Positions 46,082 through 57,579 of a stretch of DNA of 64,000 nt are shown here, in pieces. Within the stretch, counting starts at the first letter, position 1, and the number at the start of each line of letters is the position of its first letter. Source of the DNA: Flammula alnicola (Eukaryota; Basidiomycota; Agaricomycetes; Agaricales; Strophariaceae); NCBI GenBank assembly GCA_015499995.1, contig JADNRV010000148.1, positions 1 through 64,000 of the forward strand, read 5' to 3'. The translations under genes were made by a program, and so were the position numbers. Under the pieces are notes generated by a model. It was not told the DNA's origin and ran no database searches. It worked only from the letters and a program-made list of their open reading frames with translations.

Positions 46082-46690
46082 TCATCGTTGCATTATTACC
46101 TGCGGCAGCCCGACGGCTTTCTTGATCTCCTCATCCACCATGTAGTACCCGTAAAACAGAGGTACGAGGGGCCCAACTGGCAATGGCTCCTTCAACGGGT
46201 TGATCATCGTGAATGTTCCCAGGTATAGTCCATCGTGAATGGCTTCATCTGGATGAACTTGGACGGAGACATAGTCCGTAAACTTGGCTTCTTCGAATGG
46301 CGATCTTCCTAGGGCCGAAGGGATCTTCCCGTAGCGACGTCAAAGAGTTCCTCGAATGGCAGAACAAAGGTAACGCACGCTGAATCTCGGGAAGCTCGGT
46401 AGCTGCATCGTGTCTCTCGTCATGCCCTTTGATTGCAGCTGACGTTGATAAGAACCCTTGGCGGTGACGGCCAAGTGGACGGCGTCTTCGTTGTCCATCT
46501 CCTTCAGAGCAGTGGCGAGAGGTCTGGTGAGAATTATCTGAAAGGAAACATGGAAGTCGTTGTCGTTGATGCCTTCTGTCCATCGAGGGTTGCATACAAT
46601 AGCTACTAGCAGCCAAAAGGGGTGTTCTAGGCTACGAGACGTTAGTACATATTGGACCACGAGAGGTGGATGCCACTCGCCTTCCAAAAC
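46082..46690 (-). pseudogene. Unknown agaric protein, interrupted by one stop codon
   Basis: The minus strand reads (approximate start) VLEGEWHPPLVVQY, IVCNPRWTEGINDNDFHVSF, LPSFPRFSVRYLCSAIRGTL, then TGA, and continues in the same frame as RRYGKIPSALGRSPFEEAKF, TDYVSVQVHPDEAIHDGLYL and PVGPLVPLFYGYYMVDEEIK to a stop at 46082. The sequence after the stop is clearly coding in character. As at 41.3 kb, one TGA replaces what would be CGA. The family is unknown to me. The 5' end, probably beyond 46690, is not resolved. Confidence 0.5.
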
Positions 46691-47212
46691 GTAATACTGT
46701 TTTCGAGGGCTTTAAACTAGACTCTGACAATCTTGTAGTGTGTCATGGAAGAGTGCGAGAGGGACATGGATGCAGCGGGGACTATAATGGCGGGGATGTG
46801 ATTTGTTGAAGATCCAGTTGACAGCCACCGAGCCCTCTTGAGTCTTGAATCGCGACGGCTTCTTGAAGGTTCGCAGCTGCTGAAGCCTTCGAGCGTGTCT
46901 GTACCTCGTAATAACTCTCAGCCATGGCCGGACAAAGAATTTCTGTTTGGGGCCCGGTCACTGAGTGATTCAACATGTCAGATAAAGAGGTTCCTTGAAC
47001 GTTTGAACCTTGTTCTAGGAACAGAAAGCGACATCAGCTGGATTTTGCCTTTTCCAGACCAACCTTACGCCGACGACTGGCAGACGACACGATTCTATCA
47101 TCATGTAAATTATCGCAGGATGCGTATACATGTAAGCAGTGATGGAAAGCAACAATACACCCACAGCTCCAGTATTCTGCAGTCTGTCGCAAAGCGAGCG
47201 AGCACTCCACCC
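46691..47212. other. Gap between broken gene and eIF2-beta
   Basis: No separate gene. The plus-strand frame running through 46838-47386 mostly lies opposite the eIF2-beta exons or in its 3' flank and has no motif. Confidence 0.4.
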
Positions 47213-48638
47213 TCAGCCCGTCTTGTTCTTGCTCCTCTTCCCGACTTGGGCTTGGAAACCACTCTTGATAGCGTTGACCGAGCGCCTACTACCACACGAC
47301 TCGCACGCCATGAAGAAGATACGATTCTCCTTCGTGAGGAGGGTGTCTGGGGATTTGCAGGTCTTGCAGGTGACGTATTCGACTGAAAGAGTCGAGGAGA
47401 AGAAAAAGATGAGAATTAGAGGTGATTAAATTTCTAACGAACGAATGGATGAGGAAAATGGGAAGGAACGCACCCATGTAGCGACGCAGGACGTTCTCGA
47501 TCTGTTTCTGCTGAAAACGACCTTTGATGACGAGTCGACCGGCACCGTCGACGCTTCCTGTTGTACCCATTTCGGCGAAGAGGTATGCGATGACATGTTC
47601 GGGCTAGAAGTATGTGTGATCTCGTTGAGAAAAGGCCTCTCGGAAAAAGAAAGAAACATACTTGACGATGCATTTTCTTGCAGATATCGCTGACGTTGGC
47701 GAAGATGGATTTTTTGTTTCCTTCTCGGAAGAGTTGAGGAGGAGCGATCGTGTACCGTTTCTTGGAGGCACTGGAGAGAAGAGACGGGTTCGCAGCATGT
47801 AGCGAGGCATAGAATCGTGTCAACAGCTAGAGAGAAAGTTGTCAATCAACGAGGCATTTAACGCATCGATTATGAGAGAACCTACCTCCTGATATGTATA
47901 ATCCCGATCGCTCTTTAGCCACGGCTCATTTCCAGCGTCAAGGCCCACTGGGGCCTCTCCAGGCTGTGCGAACGGATCTTCTCCAAGCTCCTCTTCATCA
48001 ATGTTATCGAGATGTGAGCCATCTGGTTCCGGCCCCTCTTCATCCTCTTCTTCGTCTCCACCCTCTGTCTTCGAGGGTTTTGCCTTGGACTCGTTCAGCT
48101 CCTTCTCGAACGCGTCTAGGTCAAAGTTGGTCTTTTTCTTGCCCGACTTCTTTTTCTTCTTCATGTCGGAGAAATCGAGGTCATCGGCGGTGATTGTGGG
48201 TCCTTCGCTTGCAGGTGCGGCTTCGCCGCCTGCTGTGCCCGTTGTAACGGGTGTAGATGTCCCGGAATCTTCGCCCTGTCAGATGACAACGGTCAGTATT
48301 AGCATGAGAGATGATAAGACATCACGCACGAAATCCATTGGAATCTCTTTCTTCTTTTTCTTTTTCTTCTTCATATCGCCGAACATGGCGTTGTAGTCTT
48401 CCTCCTCCTTGTCTTTCTTCTCCGACTTGGCTTCTGAAGCGCCAGACTTTGTCATGAGTTCGTGGGCGGTCGTCGGCCCCAGATCGACTGACTCTCCATT
48501 GATCGTGGTGTTGTCGATGGTCTCTGGGGCAGGTTTTGTGGGATCTGCGTCGGCACCGAGAGGGTCCTCGATGAATACGACGTTTTTCTTCTTTCGCTTC
48601 TTGAGCGAAGGGTCGAATAGCGGTTCCTCTGAGGCCAT
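47213..48638 (-). CDS. SUI3: Translation initiation factor eIF2 subunit beta
   Basis: Five exons (48638-48330, 48275-47886, 47826-47662, 47603-47474, 47382-47213) give 387 residues. The N-terminal half is acidic and carries three polylysine blocks ([24 protein letters not shown]), the K-boxes that bind eIF5 and eIF2B-epsilon. Then comes the conserved core: [36 protein letters not shown], the eIF2-gamma/RNA-binding region [19 protein letters not shown], and a C-terminal C4 zinc ribbon ([11 protein letters not shown] ... [13 protein letters not shown]) ending [11 protein letters not shown]. It is part of the eIF2-GTP-Met-tRNAi ternary complex in the cytosol. Its start codon is 162 bases from that of ATP3 on the opposite strand. 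Confidence 0.95.
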
Positions 48639-48800
48639 TTGTGTAGTTTGCAGTAGAGGTTGATTAGACTGACTCGAGATCAGGGATGTCGATGAATGCC
48701 GAGAATGAAACTCCGCGACCGTGGGAACAAACAAATGTAAAGCCGAGAGTGCCCGACTTTGCTGCCAACGGTGCCCAAAACCTGAAAAACTCTGTCAACG
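48639..48800. promoter_or_regulatory. Bidirectional promoter between eIF2-beta and ATP3
   Basis: Only 162 bases separate the two start codons, so both housekeeping genes must share this interval for promoter and 5' leaders. No TATA box is seen, as usual for such pairs. Confidence 0.6.
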
Positions 48801-50039
48801 ATGCTCGCCCGTCGCTCCCTTGCCCGCGTTGTCGCGCAGCCCGCTGCCCTCGGCGCAGCACCCGTCAATGCCAGGAACATGGCCACCCTGCGCGAAATTG
48901 AGCTGCGTCTCAAGTCCGTCAAGAACATCGAGAAAATCACAAAGGTCTGACGCGACATCTACCGCGGAAGAACCCATGTCTGACTTTAGGTTTCTAGTCG
49001 ATGAAAATGATTGCGTCTAGCAAGCTTGCAAAGGCCCAGAGGGCCATGGAGGCCGGAAAGTCGTATGGTATCGCTAACAAGGGTCCGTGTATTTTATTTC
49101 GCATCATATTGCACATAAATCTCCAACACCGTATATCCAACAGAGGTCTTCGCCCACGTTCCTTCCGACAAGCCCACCCCGAACAAGCTGTTCATCGTTA
49201 TCTCTTCCGACAAGGGTCTCTGCGGTGGTATCCACTCGTCGGTGTCCAAGGCCACCCGCAGGGCTTTGAACAACGAGACGGAATCACCTCTTGCTGGCTC
49301 ATCAGCCAACGATTTCACCGTCGATGCCAACTCCCCAATCGTGGTCATCGGTGACAAGTCGAAAGCCCAACTCCTCCGTGTCGCTGGACAGAACTTCCAA
49401 ATCACCTTCAACCAAATTGGTCGTGATATCCCTACATTCGCTGATGCCGCCAGTGTTGCGGACCTTATCATCCAGAGCGGTATCAAGTACGATTCGGTGG
49501 TCCTCGTCTACAACAAGTTCGTCTCCGCCCTTTCATACGAGCCTGCCGCCATGGAGATTAAAGGAGAGGAAGCCTTGAAGGAGAGCAGTGCGTATTCATT
49601 CTCTCCCACCCTCAGGAAATTTGCCGACGTCCATTTGCGCTATTAGATGCCTTCAAGGTTTACGAAAACGAGGATGACGCCACAAAGGACCTTGCTGAAT
49701 TCTCCCTTGCCAACGCCATCTACGCCGGGCTTACCGAAGCCCACGCCTGCGAACAGAGTGCTCGGTACGTTTTTGTGCTAACAACCTTCGCAAACCCACG
49801 ACCTCATAATTCACGTTTTCTTTTCTTCTTTCCAGCCGCAATGCCATGGACAACGCCTCCAAGAACGCCAAGGATATGATCAACAGCCTCCAAATGCAGT
49901 ACAATCGTGGTCGCCAAGCCGCTATCACGAACGAGCTGGTGGATATCATTACTGGTAAGCTCTATACGCCGTTTACCCTGCTCGTACGTGTTCTTGGCAT
50001 TGACGACTTTCGTTGATCCCAGGTGCCTCTGCTCTGTAA
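48801..50039 (+). CDS. ATP3: Mitochondrial ATP synthase F1 subunit gamma
   Basis: Six exons (48801-48944, 48998-49082, 49144-49587, 49647-49764, 49836-49954, 50023-50039) give 308 residues, the normal length. A mitochondrial targeting peptide ([20 protein letters not shown]) leads into the conserved N-terminal helix [20 protein letters not shown] and [20 protein letters not shown], then [15 protein letters not shown], and the C-terminal helix [36 protein letters not shown]. Gamma is the rotating shaft of F1, coupling proton flow to ATP synthesis at the matrix face of the inner membrane. This is the intact source of the five dead fragments elsewhere in the window. It is followed at 50492 by gene X, an order preserved in part at 61.6-64 kb. 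Confidence 0.95.
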
Positions 50040-50491
50040 GCGGAGTATGTGGTGGAGAATGCCTTATAGATATTGTGTCCGTGCTTGTGTCCTGCATTCA
50101 ATCAATTATTCAATCAAAATCGCTCGTCGGACTATGATATTTGTTGCCGCGAAGGTTGCGGCACTCGTATCTTGTGGTAGCTGCAACGGTTGGGCAGAGA
50201 AGGCTCAAGAATTTCTGTGAATCAAGCCTCTGAAAACTTGAGATTTTCGTCGTTTCGAAGCGGCAACCCTGGACCATTAAACTCAAAAGTATGTCTAAAA
50301 CTTGTTTTCACATGTCTGCACGTGACTTCGAAAAGCCTCCTGGCAGTGGCGTCAACTTCAACTTGTTCTCCTTATCTTCAAAATATTCGAAGTAACCGCG
50401 TCCAGTGCATCTCTTCTGCACTCCTTTCCCGTCCAGTGATCGAATCGCTTCGATCTCTTTCGAGAGTCAGATCTAAGGACAAATCTGCGCA
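50040..50491. other. Intergenic region between ATP3 and gene X
   Basis: Its first part (ATTGTGTCCGTGCTTGTGTC ... CAATTATTC) is recognisable downstream of the ATP3 fragment at 61.94-62.0 kb, showing that the duplication included ATP3 3' flank. No gene inside. Confidence 0.5.
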
Positions 50492-52520
50492 ATGTCTCGC
50501 AGTCAACTTGTTGCTGATCTGTTCGCCAGGCAGGACGCTGTCAGGAAACTCACCAAGACTAAAAGACCTTACTACTTGCAGAGTCTCACTCTCTTTACTG
50601 CTTGCAGAAGATTACCGGAACCACCGGAAGGGAATGTACCACAGAACCACTCTCTAGAGGAGTAAGTGATGCACATCTAACTCCTTTTTGACGATCTGTT
50701 GACATCATTGAAATCATGGGGCGATAGAGTCTTCAAAAAAGTGGAAGAGGCACTGCGATTGGGAACGTTGAATACTGCGGATAAAGAAACGGATAAGATC
50801 ACTTTGAAATTCCAGGAGGCGCATGTCGCATTGCTCAAGTATATCGATACCTACAAGGTGGAGATGAAGTGCGTGTATGCATCGATTTCCAATCGCTCTT
50901 GTTGATATTCTCTCCGCTAGAAATGTGCCCGGCAAAAAAGAACTGGACAACGCGGCCCAAGACGATCGCGAAGCTGCTAAACTTTTACGAGACCTTGAAA
51001 GTGGTCTCAAGGCTAGGGTTAGTGCCTTATCTTTATGATTGATTCCTTTAGCTCATTCGAAATAGATGGAATCTATGGCGCGTATGCCGAAGCAGAGGTT
51101 GTCCATTTGCTTTTGGCCAGAGGACCCCTTTCAGTGGGATGTTCAAAGACAAGAATTCACATCAAGCTTGCATTTGGTTGAGAGACTTAGTAAGTCGGCT
51201 TCGTTCGTCTTTACATTCGGTGCACTTAAATGTCTGAAGTCAAAGTTGCGGAAGCTACAACTTTGGATATGCTGATGCACCGGCTTTTTGAATACACGGC
51301 GTTGCACCCGACACTGTGGAAGAAATTTTCCCTGAAGCAAAACCCGCAATTGTATCTTGTCTTTCCCTCCACCAAGGACACGTTTTCCCAGGCAGCGACT
51401 CGTGATACCGAACGTATCCCATGCCTCAACCCTTGGATCACCGTGAAGAGATTCAAAAATCACACTCTGCACCTTATCGTGAACCGTCAAGACGCGAGCC
51501 GGCGAAACGTCAAACTCAAGGATGGAACAGAAGTGGAACTCTCCCCGGTGTGTACGAACGGCTGGATCCTCGCCGATTGTTCAGATCGAATTGTGGTGCG
51601 GGTGAAAAGTGAGTGCGAAATTCTCCTAGATTTCCTTTTATTCAACCTTGTCGTCTTTTATCCCCGGACAGGTCCGGACTCGTCATTATATCTTCATAAG
51701 ATAGGGACGGCGTTCGAACTGCCACCGTCCGAATTTGAAACACACAATGCACCCAGCGAAAGATTGCAGGTGGGCCATATCCTTGAAACGCAATGGAAAC
51801 ACTAATGACATTCTTTCCTGGCGAAGATTCCAGGGACTACAACTCCTGCCGCATACTATCCCCCTGACTTCCCTAGTCCAAATTTAGGTGGGGCCCACCA
51901 TGATCGGACCACAGGTTCTTCGCCAGTGAGTGCTTTTCGTGGACATCCTCGATGTCGATACTTAACAACCTTTGAAGGAAACGGCGATCGCGCGGCCGGC
52001 CGAGAGTCAACCCCCACATCTCGCAGGATCTGACAGCATATCCGGCTCAGATGATGACACTGATGCGAACTTAGATGATTGGGATCGACAAAGTGTATTG
52101 ACCATCACACTCGATGAAGACCAGAGACAGTCCAGGACCCCTACCCCTCCGCTCGTTAGTCACCAGCGGGAAACAAGCCAATTGTCGCCATCGGAAGAAC
52201 CACGTGCGGTAGAAAGCAACCTTGGCACGCCCAATTATCTTCAGAACGGTACTATTACCGAGAATTATGTCCAAATCTTTAAATGTGATGATAGCGACGA
52301 AGACAGTATAGCTGAAGAGGACCCAATCAACTATGCTCAGGATGATCAATTTAAAAAGGCGAGATCTAAAGATATCCAGCAAAACCCGGAGTTGCATTAT
52401 GATTTTCGGAAACGCCTGCAATTAAGGCGTCGCCAACTTAGTTCATCTTCGACTTCTACCAGTGAATCCAGATTCGACTCGGATGTTTATTCCCTTGCAA
52501 CCACTATCGAAGAAGATTGA
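50492..52520 (+). CDS. Gene X copy 1: conserved protein of unknown function
   Basis: Eight exons (50492-50661, 50728-50868, 50921-51017, 51066-51189, 51240-51608, 51672-51769, 51827-51925, 51978-52520) close in frame to 546 residues. The N-terminal ~180 residues are mainly helical and charged (RVFKKVEEAL, FQEAHVALLKYIDTYKVEMK). The middle is a folded-looking domain (LWKKFSLKQNPQLYLVFPST, HTLHLIVNRQDASRRNVKLK, VELSPVCTNGWILADCSDRI). The last 180 residues are acidic and Ser-rich, ending SRFDSDVYSLATTIEED. I do not recognise the family. The first five exons of copy 2 at 62.5 kb have identical lengths (170, 141, 97, 124, 369), which confirms the model. Fragments of its 3' end recur at 53.57-53.84 and 57.32-57.50 kb. 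Confidence 0.75.
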
Positions 52521-53284
52521 ACCGCAGAACGGTAGACTTACGGGCTGCCTTGCCTACTACTCAGGTCAGTCAACACAAAGTCCCGTCCTTATTTCATCAT
52601 TGAGTAAACAAACCCTCAGATGACAATCAAAACAGGCTTTTACTTCACGTTCGACAGTCTCCACAAAATCCTGTACTATCTTGAACATTTCTACCTGATC
52701 CTACCGATCTTCAAGCCCCCTTGAAGTTCTCGGTTCTAGTTAAAGCTCGAACAGCAGCTTCAAATTCACCTGATCGGTAAATCGATCTAGGTTGCCAGAC
52801 ACCACACCCGAGTGAAAATATTTGGAACGTACCCTTTGAAGAGTCCCGAGAGATTCAAGTCATCAAGTATTGTTCTCTTTCAAGTGGCGCATAGTCAGGG
52901 GTGCAGAAACATCTCCGTGCCATTGATCCCGACCAGCGACACTTTGAACTTTCTTTCACCTTGGCGACACCCCGATCTTCCGCCTCCAACCCGACGTGCT
53001 GCAAGAGATACTGTACTAATATCATAGTAATATGACCAAGTCTTCACAGCGGAAATTTGTGACCAATTTCGAGCCTCTCTTCATCTCTTCACAGCTGGAA
53101 TTTTGGTGTGACTGAAGAGATTTTTTAGCCAAAAAAGGCTCCACATGGCCCAAAAAAATCCAAAAGTAGGAAAATTTGAATATTTTTCGGCTTCAAAGCC
53201 CTCAGTGACGCGTGACCCGAGTCAAAATCTCTTCACTTCATAGGCCGCTGTGACGCGTGACATGAAGACTCGGTCGTATTGGTA

Positions 53285-53510
53285 CAGTATTCTATCACTG
53301 TCTCCTGACCCATCGTAGTGACCCGAGTGTATGCAGCAGCTGGTGATCCATTGTGCTCGTCTCTCCTCGAATTTGGGCGAAACTACACATCCCAATCCCT
53401 GCCGACTTTTCATACATTATACTCATGCACATGATTATCTGGACATGCAAAAAAGGGAGTATTATTCAGCCATGCGGACCCGCTACGAGGCGGTACTATT
53501 ACTGAGAATT
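53285..53510 (+). pseudogene. F-box gene fragment inside the HVA22 pseudogene
   Basis: TATTCTATCACTGTCTCCTG, then TTTGGGCGAAACTACACATC and CATGCGGACCCGCTACGAGG correspond to 32320-32560 in the F-box pseudogene and to the F-box region of the 16.3 kb gene. No open frame remains. Confidence 0.75.
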
Positions 53511-53569
53511 ACCTCGGAATCGTGGATGTGAGCGTCGGTGATCTGAGCAACGAAGAAAGTATTGAAGGG

Positions 53570-53845
53570 AGCGGTGGTGATATATAGCGACGAAGGAAGT
53601 GCAGCCGAAGAAAACCCAATCAACGATCCCTGGTTTCAGCATGATCAATTTAAAAAGGCAAGATATAGAGATCCAGTAAAACCCCGAGTTGCATTATATT
53701 TTTCAGGAGCGCATGCAAGCAGGCGTCGCCATCTTAGTTCAACCTTAACATCCATCTTCGATTTCGACCAGTCTCGTATCGCGTGAATCCAGATTCGACA
53801 CGGAAGTTTATTCCCTTGCTTCCACCATTGACGAACATTGAACTG
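53570..53845 (+). pseudogene. Gene X 3'-end fragment
   Basis: EENPINDPWFQHDQFKKARY matches EEDPINYAQDDQFKKARSKD of gene X, followed by degenerate matches to RRRQLSSSSTS and the terminal YSLATTIEED region (TTTATTCCCTTGCTTCCACC at 53806 for TTTATTCCCTTGCAACCAC at 52487). Truncated at its 5' side. Confidence 0.8.
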
Positions 53846-54360
53846 CAGAATAGTGGACTCACGGGGTGCCCTGCCTACTCGTATTTTATCATTGAGTAAA
53901 CAGGCCCTCAGATGATGCTCAAAGTGGACTTCATCAGACCGCTGTGGCGACCTTATCTTCAGGCACGCCTGACATCGGTACGGGTCAGCCAAACGAAAAC
54001 ACCAATCTTGCGCTTGACCCGGTGGAAAGACGCCATCAGCTCGAACCTGAACTTACCGCCCTCACACCGTAATCATCTATCCGCACTATGCTGGTACCCA
54101 TCCCTCCGGCAAATATCTCTCCCCCTGCGGGACCCTCTTCTTTGATGCCCTCGTCTTCGGACTCTTCTGGGTTGAAGAGATCAAAGGGATTTACGTTGAG
54201 AACTATGAAGTGGATGAGGACTTCGTGGGCAGGTTCGTTGCTGGAGAAAGCTTGAAGGGCGGCAAGACTACCAGCAGGTTCGGTGGTTGGGCTGGGAGAG
54301 TGCGTCGCGGGGGAAGGTCAAAGAGGCGCTTATAAAAGGGTCAAAAGCGAGTAGTACTCT

Positions 54361-55067
54361 GATTGATATTTGCGTCTACCCCACCTTCGGACAACGGGTT
54401 CGACTCCCTCTCTCGGGAACTATATTTCGTGCTCAGTACTTATACTTCTCTTTATCAGGCACTCTATGTTACCGGAGGGGCCCGCTTGATGGAGACCGAG
54501 ACTGGGTCATGGGTTATCTATACGGTACTTATGATGTACTTTATATACCCAGTTGGCAATTTCCAATAATTCTATATATTTGTTCTGACGTTCTTGTGGT
54601 GTATCAAAGGAATTAATTGACTGGAATTGACTTTGGCATTATTCATTCGCTCTTGCTCTTGTATTGGCTTTGTCATTGCCGCCCTATACAGAAGCTACTG
54701 TGGCTCGCCGATGATGGCTGGTACACTTTGAAAATTGGGTGACTTTTCATACCAGTCGGCGAGAATAGGCGCCCAAGTTGTCGGTGCATTATCACGCAGC
54801 GCCTGTTTCGTTTTCTGCGCTCTCAAGGGATGGAAGTTCTCCTAGCCTGGAACCTGCTTGCTCCGTGGTCATATAAACTCGGCTACTCGTCCAGATTACG
54901 CACCACCCGTCGTTGGAAATGCTCTTCTCAGAATCTCAGCCTGAACCTTCATCATGTAACGTTATTCTGCAATCAAAGCTCATCAAGTTCAAATCATCTG
55001 CTTCGGAAAATACGCTGCACAGACGCCCGTTCTATCCAACCATGTACGACGTAGATCTGGGCGAATT
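54361..55067. other. Gap without a recognisable gene
   Basis: Short frames only; none with a motif. Confidence 0.35.
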
Positions 55068-55415
55068 TTACGCCCCCTTCAAGCAACAATAAACCTTGTA
55101 CCCGGTCCAGCAACAAGCACCGTCACCACAACTGTCTCTACCCTCCTCCACATATCCATCCGGACAATGGCCGGCGCAAAATGGTGCCGTTCCTTCCCAG
55201 TGGCAACGTGGGGGTACTGCCAGAGTATTGTTGGTGCCTTCGTTGACATGTGCTGCCAGAGTATTGTTAATGTTAGTGCCTTCGTTGACAGGCTTGCTAT
55301 ATCCAGCCGGAATGACTCCAGCAAAGGTCACGAGAAAAACGCTGAGGGCTACGAGTGGTAACACTACGAGGCCTGGTAAGAAATATTTCTCCGCAGAACA
55401 AAAGTAAATGCTCAC
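55068..55415 (-). CDS. Small cysteine-rich protein with an N-terminal hydrophobic segment (5' end uncertain)
   Basis: An open minus-strand frame of about 115 codons, or less if an intron ends at 55371. It starts with a hydrophobic segment (LVVLPLVALSVFLVTFAGVI) that would act as signal peptide or anchor, then a twice-repeated NEGTN...NTLA spacer, then a compact cysteine domain: CHWEGTAPFCAGHCPDGYVE, CGDGACCWTGYKVYCC, about nine cysteines in 40 residues. The CHW-GTAPFC-CP-GDG-C-G-K-CC arrangement is one I know from secreted basidiomycete proteins. No ATG is found in the open frame, so a 5' exon further upstream is needed. A small secreted protein or domain relic; function unknown. Confidence 0.55.
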   Translation of the reverse strand: MSIYFCSAEKYFLPGLVVLPLVALSVFLVTFAGVIPAGYSKPVNEGTNINNTLAAHVNEGTNNTLAVPPRCHWEGTAPFCAGHCPDGYVEEGRDSCGDGACCWTGYKVYCCLKGA

Positions 55416-56548
55416 TTGAGATAGAGAACTAGATAGAGAAGGCGGATGGTCGAAAGCAACGTGTAATAATCACTGTAATGATCACATACGAAGAGAGAGC
55501 ATGGTTAGTTAACACTGGGTCACCGTACATAGTGATCGACGTACCCTGGAAGTATCTGTTTGAGACACTGGCTAAACGATACAGAGACGCTGTCGCTTTT
55601 ATACCTGTAGCATTTGTTCTTATTTACACTTCTGTGGTCCTTCTGGTAGAATTACAAGTTAGAACTTAGAACTGCGAGAAAATGGAAAGGTCATTTCCGA
55701 CAGGAGTAGCGTGAAGAACTTTGAAACGAAGATCGCCTTCTGAAGCTTCCTCAGACCGACCATTCCATTTCTGCAGGAGACTCAACTTTCAAGTGTGGTG
55801 CAAACTCTATAGGTTAAAGATCGATACCACGTTGGTAATTTTATTTTACGGGAAGTTTTACTCCAGCCATGATGTCCAGGAAGGTATAATAAATGAGTTT
55901 CTTGTAAATCTTTCGATACACTGTATTATTTAATGGAAATCCGTAGACAGTTTCCTTGGATATTTCTGGGACGGTCTGGCATAGGGTGAACAGATCGAGA
56001 AGACAAATGCCTGAACTTCCATAATGAAAGTTCAAGCTTCAAGGTATTTCTGTCAAACTCGAAGGCTGTAGCCGCACGACCAGAACGAGGAGGTTTTCGG
56101 TTCCTATCGCTACGAAGTCTGGAAAACTAGTGATTCTAATCGCAGAAGCATATAATTTCATACTAATTCAGCGTGTGGCCAGGCGTTGGCTTGACTTACA
56201 CAAGTCCTGCATGTCCTGATAGTCTGTTACAGTATAGATTTGGTATAAGTAGATGACTATCAGATTAGATTGCATTCTCCGAAATACTTCCCGCGGTCTA
56301 AACATAACAACATGACATAAACGTATTCGATGCAAGTTGGCACATCGACCGCCGAACAACCAACCAGCGTAGAAGTCCAATGGAACATTACTACGACTAT
56401 CCTCAAACGTACAGCGTCGTTAGGAGCGAATAATCAACTCTGCCTCCGTTTGCATGGCCTTGAGCTCGTCCTCGAGGTCTGAATCTCTCTTTCTGTGGGT
56501 TCCGAATGCACAATCAACCACTGCTGGGGAGTCGGACAGTTGAAGACT
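55416..56548. other. Gap without a recognisable gene
   Basis: AT-rich. Minus frames near 55841-56380 show no domain. Sequence upstream of 55415 may hold the missing first exon of the cysteine-rich gene. Confidence 0.35.
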
Positions 56549-57291
56549 ATGGAGGACTATGGATCCTTGTCCGTGCCACCGAAGGAACGACAATATAAGC
56601 GCCAGATCTGTGTCTTCTCTGCGGTGTTCATCATCTTCAATCCCATTATAGGGACCGGGTATGTGCAACTTGAATGGAAAACACGTACATCTGATACTGA
56701 GACGTTGGACAGGGTCTTTGCGACCCCTAGCACGATTTCACAGCGGCAGCGTTGGCCTTTCTTTGTGAGTGTCTCAGTGGTTTCTTTGCGCTTAGACTTA
56801 CAGTGCGTTCAGAGTGATGTGGTTACTTGGGGCATTCATAGCAGCGTTGGGCATGCAGGTGTACATTATATGGGGAATCGTACGTTCAAGCGGTTTAGGT
56901 TAACTCCTTGATACTCGAACTTACGATCTTATGCAGGCACTGCCTCACACCGGCCGTGAGGAAAGCTATCTCGAGCACCTTTTTCCATCACCTAAACGAC
57001 TCATCACGTCTCTCTATGCCGCTAACGCTGTCTTGCTCGGTACGTCAACCGACCTAATGGGGTGATTCACGGTAGCCAACTTCGGCCCAACTTGGCTTCC
57101 AACTTCGGTGCCAACTTCGCCTCCGATTTTGCAAAGTTGGAACGCGAAGTTGGATGATCAGTTTTGTTATGGCGCCGGAAACGCACGAGTATTCGCGGAA
57201 TACACCCTAGCATCTATCTCGTCTCATCCCACACCATCGGAATCGCTACTCTCGCCGGTGCGCGCCGTCGCTTTTTTCTGCCTGATAGGCT
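56549..57291 (+). pseudogene. MUP1-like amino-acid (methionine) permease, truncated
   Basis: From ATG 56549: MEDYGSLSVPPKERQYKRQI, CVFSAVFIIFNPIIGTG, intron, VFATPSTI, then after a degenerate stretch AFRVMWLLGAFIAALGMQVY, intron, ALPHTGREESYLEHLFPSPK, RLITSLYAANAVLL and AGNARVFAEYTLASIS, ending in a stop at 57291. These are the first transmembrane segments of LAT-type methionine permeases (RQIGVFS..FN..IGTG, VFATPS, P..GGEKNYLE patterns). The join before AGNARV is out of phase (with a CCAACTTCG-repeat insert at 57070-57145) and the remaining eight or so membrane segments are absent. Confidence 0.7.
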
Positions 57292-57319
57292 AAGAGCACC
57301 CAATCACCCACGCTTTGGT

Positions 57320-57500
57320 TCAGGATGATCAATTTAAAAAGGCGAGATCTAGAGATTTCCAGCAAAAACCGGAGTTGCATTATATTGTCTGAAACGCCTG
57401 CAATTAAGGCGGCGCCAACTTAGTTCATCTTCGACTTCGACCAGTGAATCCGGGTTCTACTCGGCGGTAGCCTTACGGGCTGCCTTGCTTACTTAGGTCA
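57320..57500 (+). pseudogene. Gene X 3'-end fragment, second relic
   Basis: CAGGATGATCAATTTAAAAA through CGGAGTTGCATTATA and GCCTGCAATTAAGGC repeats 52340-52450 of gene X nearly base for base, then AACTTAGTTCATCTTCGACT. Both ends are truncated. It precedes HVA22 relic 2 in the same order as gene X copy 1 precedes relic 1. Confidence 0.85.
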
Positions 57501-57579
57501 GTCAACACAAAGTCCCGTCAGTACTTTGACTTATTTTATCATTGAGTAAACAGACCCCCAGCCGACGATTAAAGCAGGC

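Larger units (their letters stand above)
52650..54360 (+). pseudogene. HVA22/REEP pseudogene copy 1, interrupted by F-box and gene X fragments
   Basis: 52655-53000 matches the promoter and first exon/intron of the intact HVA22 gene (minus strand 31480-31700); the start codon context is AGTATTGTTCTC, so ATG has become ATT. After foreign fragments, 53940-54350 matches the C-terminal coding part: LDPVERRHQLEPELTAL for LDPGERRRQLEAELAAL, PSSSDSSG, YEVDEDFVGRFVAGESLKGG and GKTTSRFGGW. The membrane hairpin exon is missing. Dead copy. Confidence 0.8.

Noticed and set aside
46838..47386. 182-codon plus-strand frame
   Set aside because: Largely antisense to the terminal exon and 3' flank of eIF2-beta; no motif.
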